From Paenibacillus_D tarimensis_A (GTDB lineage Bacteria > Bacillota > Bacilli > Paenibacillales > Paenibacillaceae), in NCBI GenBank assembly GCA_041281825.1, contig CP166298.1, forward strand, positions 4,712,001-4,776,000: a DNA stretch of 64,000 nucleotides. Reading direction: 5' to 3'. Below the pieces are notes generated by a model. The model was given only the letters and a program-made list of their open reading frames with translations. It was not told the origin of the DNA and did no database searches. The stretch's first letter is position 1. The number at the start of each line of letters is the position of its first letter. Positions 42,535 to 50,604 of the stretch are shown here, one piece after another. The position numbers and the translations under genes are program-made.

Positions 42535-43695
42535 TTAAGGCTGCGCGAGCGCCTCCTGAATCATCGTCTTCGCTTCCTCATCCGTTTCCCGGAGAATTGC
42601 CTGCTGAAGCGCATCTACCGCTTCTTGCCCGCCTATGCGGCCGAGCGACCACGCAGCCGTACCCCGAAGGACGGGTCGCGGATCGTTCAACAAAACCTCA
42701 ATTAATTCCGGAACCGCACTTTTTTCACGGAAATTGCCGAGTGCTATGACCGAATTCCGCTGAATCGGCTTCTTGCCGCGCCATGATGCAGAGCTTTCAC
42801 CATACAACGATTTGAATTCGCGATTGCCGAGTGTGAGCAGCGGAACAAGCAGCGGCTTTACTTTCTCCGGGTCCGGCTGCAGCTCGGGCTGATGCGTCCA
42901 GTTCATCCCTTTGTTAATCGGGCATACGACCTGACATGTGTCGCAACCGTACAGGCGATTGCCGATTTTGCGCATCATTTCATCTGGGACAAAGCCTTTG
43001 GTCTGTGTAACGAACGATACGCACTTCTGGGCATTCAGCTGCCCGGGTCCGACCAAGGCGCCTGTCGGACAGGCATCAATACAGCGGGTGCATTCTCCGC
43101 ATTGGTCGGTAATTGGCTCATCGGGCGGCAGCGGCAAATTGGTGATCATTTCCCCTAGATAGATCCATGAACCGAATTCCGGCGAAATGATCGAACAGTT
43201 TTTGCCGCTCCAGCCAATGCCTGCCCGCTCCGCAACGGCTCGGTCGACCAGGGCCCCTGTATCGACCATGCTCTCTGCACGCAGCTCCGGCACCCGCTCC
43301 CGCAGCCATGCCTCCAGCCTTGCGAGACGGTCCCGCAGCACCTGGTGGTAATCGGTCCCCCAGGCCGAACGGGATAGTATTCCACGGCGCGCACCCGGTT
43401 CGGATTTCGGCGGACTGTTCAGCTTGGAAGGATAAGCGACGGCAATCGCAATGATCGACTGCGGATCGTCGAACAGCAAAGCCGGTTCCGTCCGTTTGTC
43501 CAAATCCGGCTCTTCAAATCCCGATTCATAGCCAAGCTCCCGGTGTTTGCGCAGCGTCTGCTTTAGCGTCCGGAACGGATCGGCCGAGGCGATGCCCAGC
43601 TTGTCAATGCGTAAGGATGGCAGCGCCTCAAGCAGCTCCCTTTTCAACTCGCGATAAAAATCGTTCGAATAATCCAAGTGCCCCCGCTCACTCAT
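42535..43695 (-). CDS. queG: Epoxyqueuosine reductase QueG
   Basis: The product has 386 residues. Two 4Fe-4S clusters are visible: CGECTRCIDACPTGA and CDTCQVVCP. The cobalamin-binding N-terminal part (VDTGALVDRAVAERAGIGWSGKNCSIISPEFGSWIYLGEMIT) and C-terminal HEAT-like repeats (SAVPELIEVLLNDPRPVLRGTAAWSLGRIG) complete the family pattern. It reduces epoxyqueuosine to queuosine in tRNA. The ATG follows GGGAGG. Confidence 0.96.
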   Translation of the reverse strand: MSERGHLDYSNDFYRELKRELLEALPSLRIDKLGIASADPFRTLKQTLRKHRELGYESGFEEPDLDKRTEPALLFDDPQSIIAIAVAYPSKLNSPPKSEPGARRGILSRSAWGTDYHQVLRDRLARLEAWLRERVPELRAESMVDTGALVDRAVAERAGIGWSGKNCSIISPEFGSWIYLGEMITNLPLPPDEPITDQCGECTRCIDACPTGALVGPGQLNAQKCVSFVTQTKGFVPDEMMRKIGNRLYGCDTCQVVCPINKGMNWTHQPELQPDPEKVKPLLVPLLTLGNREFKSLYGESSASWRGKKPIQRNSVIALGNFREKSAVPELIEVLLNDPRPVLRGTAAWSLGRIGGQEAVDALQQAILRETDEEAKTMIQEALAQP

Positions 43696-43736
43696 GCCAA
43701 CCTCCCGGACAACGGACTTTTTATTGTGCCTGACCT

Positions 43737-44174
43737 TTATAACCGTTTGATCGCCTCACGAGCCAGCTCATCGCACCGGTTATTCCACTCATTGTCGCTG
43801 TGTCCTTTTACCTTAATATAAGTCACTTTGTGTTTCTTCATTAAATCCCATAACGTTTGCCACAAATCCTGATTTTCCACCGGCTGGTTTTTACTGTTTT
43901 TCCATCCGTTCTTCAGCCAGCCGTGAATCCAGTTCTGGTTAAAGCAGTTCACGACATACGCCGAATCGCTGTATACCTTGACCTGACAGGGCTCCTTAAG
44001 CAGCTGCAGCGCGGAAATGACCGCTTGAATTTCCATCCGGTTGTTTGTCGTCTGCTTTTCACCGCCGGATATTTCCTTGCTGCGCCCGCCGTAAAACAGA
44101 ATAGCGCCCCAGCCTCCCGGTCCGGGATTGCCTGAGCACGCTCCGTCAGTGTAGACCATAATTTCTTTCATCAT
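43737..44174 (-). CDS. rnhA: Ribonuclease HI
   Basis: The product has 145 residues. The catalytic acids are D in VYTDGACSGNPGPGGWGAIL, E in NNRMEIQAVISAL, D in VYSDSAYVVNCF, and the last D with His in VKGHSDNEWNNRCDELA. It cleaves RNA in RNA-DNA hybrids. Two ATG codons stand side by side; either may be used after AGGAG. The gene lies ten bases after lepB and may share its transcript. Confidence 0.96.
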   Translation of the reverse strand: MMKEIMVYTDGACSGNPGPGGWGAILFYGGRSKEISGGEKQTTNNRMEIQAVISALQLLKEPCQVKVYSDSAYVVNCFNQNWIHGWLKNGWKNSKNQPVENQDLWQTLWDLMKKHKVTYIKVKGHSDNEWNNRCDELAREAIKRL

Positions 44175-44183
44175 TCACAACTC

Positions 44184-44774
44184 CTATTTCACCCGGCCCA
44201 TCTTCGTAATCGGCCACAGAATAAAATCGGCGCGTCCTTTGATTAACTCTTCAGGTACATTGCCGAACGAACGGCTGTCGCGGCTTGCGCGCGCATGGCG
44301 GTTATCCCCCATCAAGAAGTACGTGCCCGCTTCAACCACAAACGGACCAAGATCCATATCTTCAATATCCGAATCCGTGTAGGCTTCCAGCATTAGTTCA
44401 CCATTCAAATACAGCTGCTTGCTGCGAATTTCTACCGTATCGCCCGGAAGGCCGATAATCCGTTTCACCAGATAGTCCTTCCTTGCCGCTCTACCTTCCG
44501 GATCCTTGACGATTACGACGTCTCCCCGGTCCGGCTTACCGAGCAGATAGACGGCTTTATTGACGAACAGCCACTCCTTCTCAACCAGCGTCGGCTCCAT
44601 GGAATGACCTTCTACGGTCGATAAATTAAATACCAGCAAATTTAGAAGCAGCACGATAATAACGGCAATCGCAAACGTTTTGATCCAATCTAACAGTTCG
44701 GTAAGCCATTTGCTTCTGACTTTAGGAGCCCCGGGCTCTTCTTGCCGTGAATGACGCATCAAAGAACGGCTCAT
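44184..44774 (-). CDS. lepB: Type I signal peptidase
   Basis: The product has 196 residues. One membrane helix (about 30-52) precedes the catalytic Ser in VEGHSMEPTL and Lys in DYLVKRIIGLPGDTVEI; GTYFLMGDNRHARASRDSRSFG is the conserved box D/E. It removes signal peptides outside the membrane. Its ATG is one base after the stop of the DUF402 gene, so the two are probably translationally coupled. Confidence 0.95.
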   Translation of the reverse strand: MSRSLMRHSRQEEPGAPKVRSKWLTELLDWIKTFAIAVIIVLLLNLLVFNLSTVEGHSMEPTLVEKEWLFVNKAVYLLGKPDRGDVVIVKDPEGRAARKDYLVKRIIGLPGDTVEIRSKQLYLNGELMLEAYTDSDIEDMDLGPFVVEAGTYFLMGDNRHARASRDSRSFGNVPEELIKGRADFILWPITKMGRVK

Positions 44775-44775
44775 T

Positions 44776-45327
44776 CTACACCTCTCCTTGACTTTTTTTC
44801 CAATGGTCGTAATACGCATACACGAGCTTGTCATCAAACGGCTGCCGGTTCGACCGGATTCTCTCCGTCAGCTGGCGCAGTCCTTCCTTCACCTTGTCCT
44901 CGACCAGTAAAGGATAACGATAGACCGATTTATGCTGTTCATATTCATCGCGATCAACGACGAACATCCCCTTGTCGGGAGTCAGAATCACATCGAGGTC
45001 ATAATCAATATACGTCAGTACATTTTCGTGCAAATATGGCGGAGAAGCCACATTGCAGTAATACCGGATGCCTGAATCCTCAAGCAGCGCAACGATATTG
45101 AACCAGTTCTTCGGAATAAAAAAAGAGACCGCGGGTACCTTACTCGTCCATAGCTTTCCGTCCGCTTCCTGAATCGTTGTTTGCTCGTTAATGAGAACAA
45201 TCATAGACTCATCCGCATGCACGGGCGCCAGCCTTTCTTGCGGAATCCGCCAGTTTTTCAGCCACATGCGGTGCAGGTGTCCGTTATGTTTGAAGCTTTT
45301 TATTATACATGGCAGGTACTGTTTCAT
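44776..45327 (-). CDS. DUF402 nucleoside tri-/diphosphate phosphatase family protein
   Basis: The product has 183 residues. VSFFIPKNWFNIVALLEDSGIRYYCNVASPPYL and YIDYDLDVILTPDKGMFVVDRDEYEQHK are the conserved blocks of the YgaC-like DUF402 family. Bacillus-type members hydrolyse nucleoside tri- and diphosphates with two divalent metals held by the Asp/Glu cluster. It is upstream of and coupled to lepB. Confidence 0.88.
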   Translation of the reverse strand: MKQYLPCIIKSFKHNGHLHRMWLKNWRIPQERLAPVHADESMIVLINEQTTIQEADGKLWTSKVPAVSFFIPKNWFNIVALLEDSGIRYYCNVASPPYLHENVLTYIDYDLDVILTPDKGMFVVDRDEYEQHKSVYRYPLLVEDKVKEGLRQLTERIRSNRQPFDDKLVYAYYDHWKKSQGEV

Positions 45328-45417
45328 GAAGTGCTCCCTGTTCGCTTTCTATTAATAAGAAAAGCACATCTTACCGCCAATTGCAATGGCGCACAAGACA
45401 TGCCCGTTTACAAAGAT

Positions 45418-45446
45418 GAAAAAAAGGGCCTGGAGAACGGCCCGTA
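45418..45446 (-). terminator. Intrinsic terminator of GNAT gene
   Basis: CGGGCC and GGCCC are followed by TTTTTTTC on the minus strand. Confidence 0.75.
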
Positions 45447-45492
45447 TCAATAACATCTGTAAGTCACAGCACTCAGCTGAGTCGATTTTCGG

Positions 45493-45915
45493 TCACCCTG
45501 CAACTATGCTCAGCTTCTGGAATGAACGGAAGAAATCCTGTGCCGCAAAACCCATCGATTCATATAGCGACAGAATCGGCTCGTTATGCTCATCCGCAGT
45601 AACCATAATTTTCGTGACATTGCGCTGTTCGAACCGTTGACGCAAGCCTTGAATCAATGCTTTGCCGATTCCTTGACGCTGATAAGCCGGATCTACAGCC
45701 ACCCGGTAATAGTAACCCTTGTTACGGTCGATCGTGCCAAAAATCATTCCGACAATTTCGTTGCCCTCACTAGCTACAAGCACCAAATCGCTGTCCCAGG
45801 AAAGCTGTCTTGCGAAAGCTTTTATCGTTTGTTCAAAGCATTCTTCCGAAAGAACCGACTGGAGCAATTTAGTGACCGGCTGATAATCAGACAATTGAAT
45901 AGTACGAACGTTCAT
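45493..45915 (-). CDS. GNAT family N-acetyltransferase
   Basis: The product has 140 residues. The acetyl-CoA loop is YYYRVAVDPAYQRQGIGKALIQGLRQRF (Q/R-x-x-G-x-G/A), and YESMGFAAQDFF is the usual C-terminal motif. It transfers acetyl to an unknown amine. It is a single gene with a terminator. Confidence 0.9.
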   Translation of the reverse strand: MNVRTIQLSDYQPVTKLLQSVLSEECFEQTIKAFARQLSWDSDLVLVASEGNEIVGMIFGTIDRNKGYYYRVAVDPAYQRQGIGKALIQGLRQRFEQRNVTKIMVTADEHNEPILSLYESMGFAAQDFFRSFQKLSIVAG

Positions 45916-46038
45916 GAATGAGTCTCCCTCTAACGCAAGTCTTTTTTCAGTAAGTTAACAAATACGACAAAAGTTTACGTAATCCTGCTTAAAATCTAAA
46001 AAAACCTTAAAAAAGTTAACAAATCTCTCATTTTCTCG

Positions 46039-46070
46039 TGAAAACGCTTTATTTTAAGCGTTTTCATTTT
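46039..46070. promoter_or_regulatory. Hairpin made of two opposed cre-like sequences
   Basis: TGAAAACGCTT and AAGCGTTTTCA form a perfect 11-pair stem with a six-base loop followed by TTTT. Each arm resembles a CcpA cre half. It may be a catabolite-control site or a terminator-like stem upstream of sodA. Confidence 0.4.
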
Positions 46071-46153
46071 GCGCGGTTATTTCCCCAAATTCAAAGGTAT
46101 ATTATAACTCTGATTTCGCCATGTTAATGAAGGTGCGTTTCATTTCTTTACGG

Positions 46154-46177
46154 TTGACTTAACCAACATATATGTTG
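46154..46177 (+). promoter_or_regulatory. Possible sodA promoter -35 overlapping a perfect palindrome
   Basis: TTGACT is followed by CAACATATATGTTG, a perfect 14-base palindrome, placed between -35 and any -10. Such a position suits a repressor. It does not match the MntR, Fur or PerR consensus I know. Confidence 0.5.
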
Positions 46178-46246
46178 ATTTATTATGTTAAATAGGCGAT
46201 AATAGGCTTTGGATAATACATATTACCTGAGGAGGTTGTTTCCATT

Positions 46247-46861
46247 ATGGCACACCAGTTACCGGCTTTGCCTTACCCGAACAATGCGCTTGAGCCGCAT
46301 ATCGACGAGACGACAATGATGATTCACCACGATCGTCACCACAATGCTTATGTGACGAATTTGAATGCTGCGCTGGAATCCGCTCCGGAACTGCAAAACA
46401 AATCCGTTGAAGAGCTGATCGCTGATCTGAACGGCGTTCCGGAAAGCATCCGCACCGCAGTCCGCAACAATGGCGGCGGGCATGCTAACCACTCCCTGTT
46501 CTGGGAAACGATCGGACCGAACGCAGGAGGCGCTCCGACCGGCGCGCTTGCCGACGCGATCGCAAACGAGCTTGGCGGCTTCGAGAAGTTCAAAGAAGAT
46601 TTCGCTAAAGCGGCTGCTACCCGCTTCGGAAGCGGCTGGGCGTTCTTGGCCGTAAGCAATGGCAAATTGAAAGTATACAGCCTTCCGAACCAAGACAGCC
46701 CGATCATGGAAGGCGATACGCCAGTCCTTGGTCTGGATGTGTGGGAGCATGCGTACTACCTGAAATATCAAAACAAACGCCCGGACTATATCGCTGCGTT
46801 CTGGAACGTGGTAAACTGGGCCGAGGTCGGCAAACGTTACGAAGCAGCTTTGAAAAAGTAA
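46247..46861 (+). CDS. sodA: Superoxide dismutase, Mn type
   Basis: The product has 204 residues. Ligands are His in MMIHHDRHHNAYV and GHANHSLFWETIGP, Asp in LGLDVWEHAYYLKY and its His. GGGHANHSLFW and DVWEHAYY together with NKRPDYIAAFWNVVNW are the normal Mn-SOD pattern. It removes superoxide in the cytoplasm. The ATG follows GAGGAGG. It is followed by a repeat and a strong terminator. Confidence 0.97.
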   Translation: MAHQLPALPYPNNALEPHIDETTMMIHHDRHHNAYVTNLNAALESAPELQNKSVEELIADLNGVPESIRTAVRNNGGGHANHSLFWETIGPNAGGAPTGALADAIANELGGFEKFKEDFAKAAATRFGSGWAFLAVSNGKLKVYSLPNQDSPIMEGDTPVLGLDVWEHAYYLKYQNKRPDYIAAFWNVVNWAEVGKRYEAALKK

Positions 46862-46873
46862 TATTCCGAGCGT

Positions 46874-46958
46874 AAACGGCTTCGCCGTCCTCTGGCGGAT
46901 AAGCTTCGTTTCGCGGAGAATTCTAAGCAGATATAAGTGTGAAACTTATAAAGAATTT
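46874..46958 (+). repeat. Interspersed AAACGGCTTCGCCGTCC repeat, copy after sodA
   Basis: The first 47 bases match the copy near 30184 at 43 positions, and the GTGTGAAACTTATA module follows. In both places the repeat lies in the trailer zone of a housekeeping gene. Confidence 0.8.
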
Positions 46959-46961
46959 AAG

Positions 46962-46997
46962 AAAGACCGCTGGAGAAGTCTCCAGCGGTCTTTTCAA
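46962..46997 (+). terminator. Intrinsic terminator of sodA
   Basis: AAAGACCGCTGGAGA and TCTCCAGCGGTCTTT form a perfect 15-pair stem with a minimal loop, followed by TTC. Confidence 0.85.
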
Positions 46998-47288
46998 TTT
47001 TACACCCGCCCATCTTTATACAATCTATTCCTCTATATTCAAAACAACGCAGAGACCGCGACAATAGCGGTATTTATTATCGTTAAACCAACATTTTTGT
47101 GATTTGGAAGTGGATTAGATAAGAATAAGACCATGAATTTCCTCTATTTACCGGAAATCCGGCTGACAGACTTAAATAAGGACACAAATTAGCGCTATTT
47201 TCGAACCGCTTGGTTATTTCCGGTAGTGTCAAGATGTTTGTGTAAGTGGGTAGGGTATCCATCGGTACGATGGATGAAATTGTTTGTT

Positions 47289-47450
47289 GGTGGTTTGGTG
47301 GAGGACGTAGCCCAAGCGACAGCGCAGGGTACCCGTCCTCCACCAAACCACCCGCCCGGGATAACGGACAAACGGCTAAGATTGAATCTTCTGACGATTG
47401 TTTTTGGTGGATGGGTGTAGCTCAAGCGAAGCGCGAGAGCTGGTTTTTAT
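47289..47450. repeat. REP-like hairpins inside the IS left end
   Basis: GGTGGTTTGGTGGAGGACG (47289-47307) and its exact complement at 47334-47352 form a 19-pair stem. The loop contains GTAGCCCAAGCGACAGCGC. A second, shorter copy follows near 47405 with GGTGGATGGGTGTAGCTCAA and GCGAAGCGCGAGAGC. The shared core is GTAGCYCAAGCG. Confidence 0.7.
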
Positions 47451-47471
47451 TTCCTCCACTGATGCCAGTAT

Positions 47472-48677
47472 CTACAAGGAGACGTTAATCTCCTTCAGAC
47501 CGGATGGATTGGGATATTTCTCAGCGTACATTTTCTCCAGTGCGTCCTTTGTGTCTCGATCAACAAAGCCGCGTATTGCACGTCCGCACCATTTTTCATT
47601 GTAGTCTATTGCCTGCAGGTAGATGATCTTTTCAGCTGCCTCAATGTTCGTTAAACTGTTCATGGGCTTGAGCCGTTTACGCAGTTCTTTATTCATACGC
47701 TCGATCGGGTTCGATGTGTAAATGGCTGGCCAAATGAGTGGCGGGTACTGATAGAAGGTAAGTAATGTCGGAAGCTGATCCTCCCACGATTTGACCTCCT
47801 TCGGGTATCGTTTCTGCCATTTGTCTTTGAAGCCATCAAATACAGCTCGGGCCACATCACCGTCAGGTGCACTATAGACTTCTTTGAGATCACCTAAAAA
47901 CTCGGTCTTGTCTTGTACGCGAATCTTTGGGAAGGTGTTACGTACTTTGTGCACGATACAAGGCTGCACATCGGCCTTGGGGTAAACCTCACGGAACGCC
48001 TCTTCTAGCCCTGGGAGGCCGTCGAAGACCCCAAGGAGCACCTCTGTGGCGCCGCGGCGGTAAAGATCACGAAGTACTTCCCGCCACCCGTTCGAGCTCT
48101 CATGTCCGCCCACATAAAAGCCAAGAATTTGACGATAGCCTTTTTCGTCAATACCCATGGCAAGGTAGACCGCTTCACTGCTGACTGTATTACGCTTCAG
48201 TTTCACATATAAACCATCCAAATAGATGACGGAATACCGGCGCTCGAGAGGGCGGTTTTGCCATTGTTCAATGTCCTCCATCACCGTCTGGGTGATGTTG
48301 CTGATCGTGGTCGGAGAGTACTGAGTACCGAACATACACTCAATAAACTTGGCTACCTCTCGCGTGCTCATACCACCTTTGTACATGTGGATGATCGCTT
48401 CCTCCAGCCAACCTTCTCGGCGTTGGTAAGGTTCAAAGAGCTGCGTTTGAAACTCTCCGTTTCGGTCGCGCGGTACTTTGAGATCATTGATCTTGCCATG
48501 TCGGGTCTCAAATGTACGTTCGTAGTATCCGTTACGGCTGTTACGTTGGCCTTCATGTTCCACCTGCATGAAATTCTTGATTTCTTCCCGCAGAAGCAAT
48601 TCAAGTTTTTCTTTCACCAATGTAGTTACAGTATTTTCCAGTAGATCATTGAACAGGTTTTCGGGTAAAGTAGTCAT
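47472..48677 (-). CDS. IS256-family transposase (MULE superfamily, DDE)
   Basis: The product has 401 residues, full length. The catalytic acids are D in SVIYLDGLYVKLKR, D in LLGVFDGLPGLEEAFREVYPKADVQPCIVHKVRN and E in YTSNPIERMNKELRKRLKP. The N-terminal MTTLPENLFNDLLENTVTTLVKEKLELLLREEI and the RNGYYERTFETRHG zinc-less helix are as in IS256. No frameshift is visible, so it may be active. Confidence 0.97.
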   Translation of the reverse strand: MTTLPENLFNDLLENTVTTLVKEKLELLLREEIKNFMQVEHEGQRNSRNGYYERTFETRHGKINDLKVPRDRNGEFQTQLFEPYQRREGWLEEAIIHMYKGGMSTREVAKFIECMFGTQYSPTTISNITQTVMEDIEQWQNRPLERRYSVIYLDGLYVKLKRNTVSSEAVYLAMGIDEKGYRQILGFYVGGHESSNGWREVLRDLYRRGATEVLLGVFDGLPGLEEAFREVYPKADVQPCIVHKVRNTFPKIRVQDKTEFLGDLKEVYSAPDGDVARAVFDGFKDKWQKRYPKEVKSWEDQLPTLLTFYQYPPLIWPAIYTSNPIERMNKELRKRLKPMNSLTNIEAAEKIIYLQAIDYNEKWCGRAIRGFVDRDTKDALEKMYAEKYPNPSGLKEINVSL

Positions 48678-48821
48678 TGAGTAGGGTCCTTTCTTGGTGA
48701 CTTTCGCAATCCCGAGGATACCCTACTTTTTTTTGTTCTGGCTAGACACCAGATGTTGGTACACAAACAATTTTACTTCATCTTATTTCCTACTTGGATA
48801 TACCGGTGTTAATCGGAACCT

Positions 48822-48941
48822 TCAAGCGGCTTTATTCACAGGTTGTTTTTCAGTAGGCTTTTGCTTGAAATGCAGCTTTCTCTGGTCATAGGAGTAGCTT
48901 TGGTGAACCGCATATTCACGATCTGCATTTATATTTTGCAT
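48822..48941 (-). CDS. Possible small protein, 39 residues
   Basis: ATG to TGA encodes MQNINADREYAVHQ, then SYSYDQRKLHFKQKPTEKQPVNKAA. The strongly hydrophilic, biased composition looks coding. The ribosome site is weak. It lies between the mutY terminator and the IS right end. It could be a conserved small protein or the tail of a gene cut by the IS. Family not recognised. Confidence 0.35.
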   Translation of the reverse strand: MQNINADREYAVHQSYSYDQRKLHFKQKPTEKQPVNKAA

Positions 48942-48967
48942 TCTATTGTCTTAGTCTTTGTATAAAA

Positions 48968-49011
48968 CAAAAAAGCCGTCCCGGCAGAGATGAATCCCGC
49001 TTGAACGACTT
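48968..49011 (-). terminator. Intrinsic terminator of mutY
   Basis: AGTCGTTC..CGGG and CCGGGACGGCT form a stem followed by TTTTTTG on the minus strand. Confidence 0.7.
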
Positions 49012-49023
49012 TATTGAAAGCAG

Positions 49024-50391
49024 TTATATGATTTGACTCTCCCAATACTCCCTCAAGATCCGCAAAAAGACATTTGGGAACGCCAGCTCGCGCATATCCT
49101 CCGGTCCGATCCACCGGTATCCTTCGGGGAGCGGTTCGGAAAGTAGTACAGGGGAGTTGGTATGAACACCGGATTCCGTCGCGGCCGCCGTTTCAGAGTC
49201 GGCATTCGTAATGTACGGCATCGCCGCCTCAGCGGCCTGACCGGGGTACCCTTTCGCATCCCGCTCATTCAGTACAAAGCCGTAATCGGCGAGATACACC
49301 TGCACGTTCCATATGATGTGGCTGAATACATGGTCGGCCGACATCAACCAATGCCGCGGCCGCACGAGCAGCCGCGTCTCCTCCGCCAGGGAGCGGCAGA
49401 GCAGCGCCATGCGCTCTGCCTGCTCCTCCGTCTGCGCCGCTGCAAAGCCTTCCGCGGCGCTTTCTGGCGCTGGCGCGGCTCCCGCATCCGCCGCCACTGC
49501 GCGCTTGCGCCCGCGGCCCCGCGGTGCGCCGGCAGCTGCGTCCGCCGCCACTGCGGGGCCGCCGCTGCCGCCCGGCACGAGCACGTGCGGCAGCTCCCAC
49601 ATACGTGCGAGCAGCCCCGTGTCCGGGCGCCGGCGCACCAGCACTTTGCCGTCGTGCTCTCCTGCGCCGGCAATGATTGCAGCCAGCCGCAGCTCAGGCC
49701 GCGGCGGTTTCGCCTTTGTCTTGATCGGCAGCTCCGTCTCCCTGCCGGCCATCCTTCCTGCGCAGTGCGCCATCACGGGACAAATCAGACAACCCGGCGA
49801 TTTCGGCGTACAGACAAGTGCCCCCAGCTCCATCAGCGCCTGATTGAAATCCCCTGCCGCGCCGACTGGAATAAGCGATTTGGCCAGCTCTTCGATACGG
49901 ACGCGCGTGCCGCTCTTCGCGATGTCGTCTTCAAGGCAAAAATACCGCGACAACACTCGCATTACATTACCGTCCACGGCCGGCTCGGGACGGTTAAACG
50001 CAATGCTCATAATGGCCCCTTTCGTATACGGGCCTATCCCTTTCAGCCGGGCTACGGCCTCGGCGTCATCCGGAACAATTCCGTTATATTCGGACATAAC
50101 CTGCCTTGCCCCGGCCTGCAAGTTACGGGCACGCGAATAATATCCGAGTCCCTCCCAGCATTTAAGCACTTCTTCCTCCGGCGCTTCAGCGAGCTTCGCC
50201 ACCGTAGGAAACTTGTCCATAAATCGCTCGTAATAAGGGATGACCGTATCGACCCGTGTTTGCTGCAGCATAATCTCCGACACCCAGATCCGGTAAGGGT
50301 CTCTATTGCGCCGCCAAGGCAGGTCGCGTTTAAACGCAAGATACCAATGGAGCAGCTCCCTACTAAAAAATTGCTCTGCATCAATTTCCAA
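49024..50391 (-). CDS. mutY: A/G-specific adenine glycosylase
   Basis: The product has 455 residues. Present are WVSEIMLQQTRVDTVIPYYERFM, the helix-hairpin-helix LKGIGPYTKGAIMSIAF with catalytic Asp in PAVDGNV, and the 4Fe-4S Cys in CTPKSPGCLICPVMAHC. The C-terminal Nudix-like domain that recognises 8-oxoG follows. An Ala/Gly-rich insert (near residues 265-330), encoded by very GC-rich DNA, splits that domain. It removes A opposite 8-oxoG. The start is a TTG nine bases after AGGAGG; the nearer ATG is out of frame. Confidence 0.95.
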   Translation of the reverse strand: MEIDAEQFFSRELLHWYLAFKRDLPWRRNRDPYRIWVSEIMLQQTRVDTVIPYYERFMDKFPTVAKLAEAPEEEVLKCWEGLGYYSRARNLQAGARQVMSEYNGIVPDDAEAVARLKGIGPYTKGAIMSIAFNRPEPAVDGNVMRVLSRYFCLEDDIAKSGTRVRIEELAKSLIPVGAAGDFNQALMELGALVCTPKSPGCLICPVMAHCAGRMAGRETELPIKTKAKPPRPELRLAAIIAGAGEHDGKVLVRRRPDTGLLARMWELPHVLVPGGSGGPAVAADAAAGAPRGRGRKRAVAADAGAAPAPESAAEGFAAAQTEEQAERMALLCRSLAEETRLLVRPRHWLMSADHVFSHIIWNVQVYLADYGFVLNERDAKGYPGQAAEAAMPYITNADSETAAATESGVHTNSPVLLSEPLPEGYRWIGPEDMRELAFPNVFLRILREYWESQII

Positions 50392-50403
50392 GATCCCATT
50401 CCT

Positions 50404-50594
50404 CCTGACATAAGGATCTTTGAGCATAACATAGGGATCTTTGAGCATGACATAGGGATCTTTGAGCTGAGCTCAAAGTCTCTCTACTTCTCAAAGTCTC
50501 TCTGCTTCTCAAAGTCTCTCCGCTTCTTGGGATCTTTGAGCTGAGCTCAAAGTCTCTCTACTTCTCAAAGTCTCTCTGCTTCTCAAAGTCTCTA
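50404..50594 (-). repeat. CTTTGAG repeat array before mutY
   Basis: GACATA(A/G)GG ATCTTTGAGC head units occur three times in a row. Then come two GATCTTTGAGCTGAGCTCAAAGTC palindromes and a train of TTCTCAAAGTCTCTC tail units. It abuts the mutY ribosome site on one side and the AraC gene end on the other. Confidence 0.85.
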
Positions 50595-50604
50595 CGTTAG
50601 CGGC

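Larger units (their letters stand above)
45916..46246. other. Intergenic region between GNAT and sodA with repeats
   Basis: AAGTTAACAAAT occurs twice as a direct repeat (45952 and 46013). A hairpin and a sodA operator-like palindrome are listed separately. There is no gene. Confidence 0.5.
47226..48749 (-). mobile_element. IS256-family insertion sequence
   Basis: Imperfect inverted ends of about 35 bases begin GTGTC and finish GTAGGGTATCC on both sides (47226-47260 and the complement of 48716-48749). They enclose an intact IS256 transposase gene, for 1524 bases in all. The eight flanking bases (TTCCGGTA and CAGATGTT) are not a repeat, so no target duplication is visible. About 210 bases between the left end and the transposase stop hold hairpin repeats. 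Confidence 0.75.

Noticed and set aside
47226..48749. Target-site duplication of the IS256 element
   Set aside because: The eight bases on each side differ, and shifting the ends by one or two bases does not produce a match.
49162..50544. 460-residue plus-strand frame opposite mutY
   Set aside because: It is a shadow of the mutY gene extended by the GC-rich patch and the repeat array, with no ribosome site.
50404..50594. Possible CRISPR array before mutY
   Set aside because: Same repeat family as above, without spacers.
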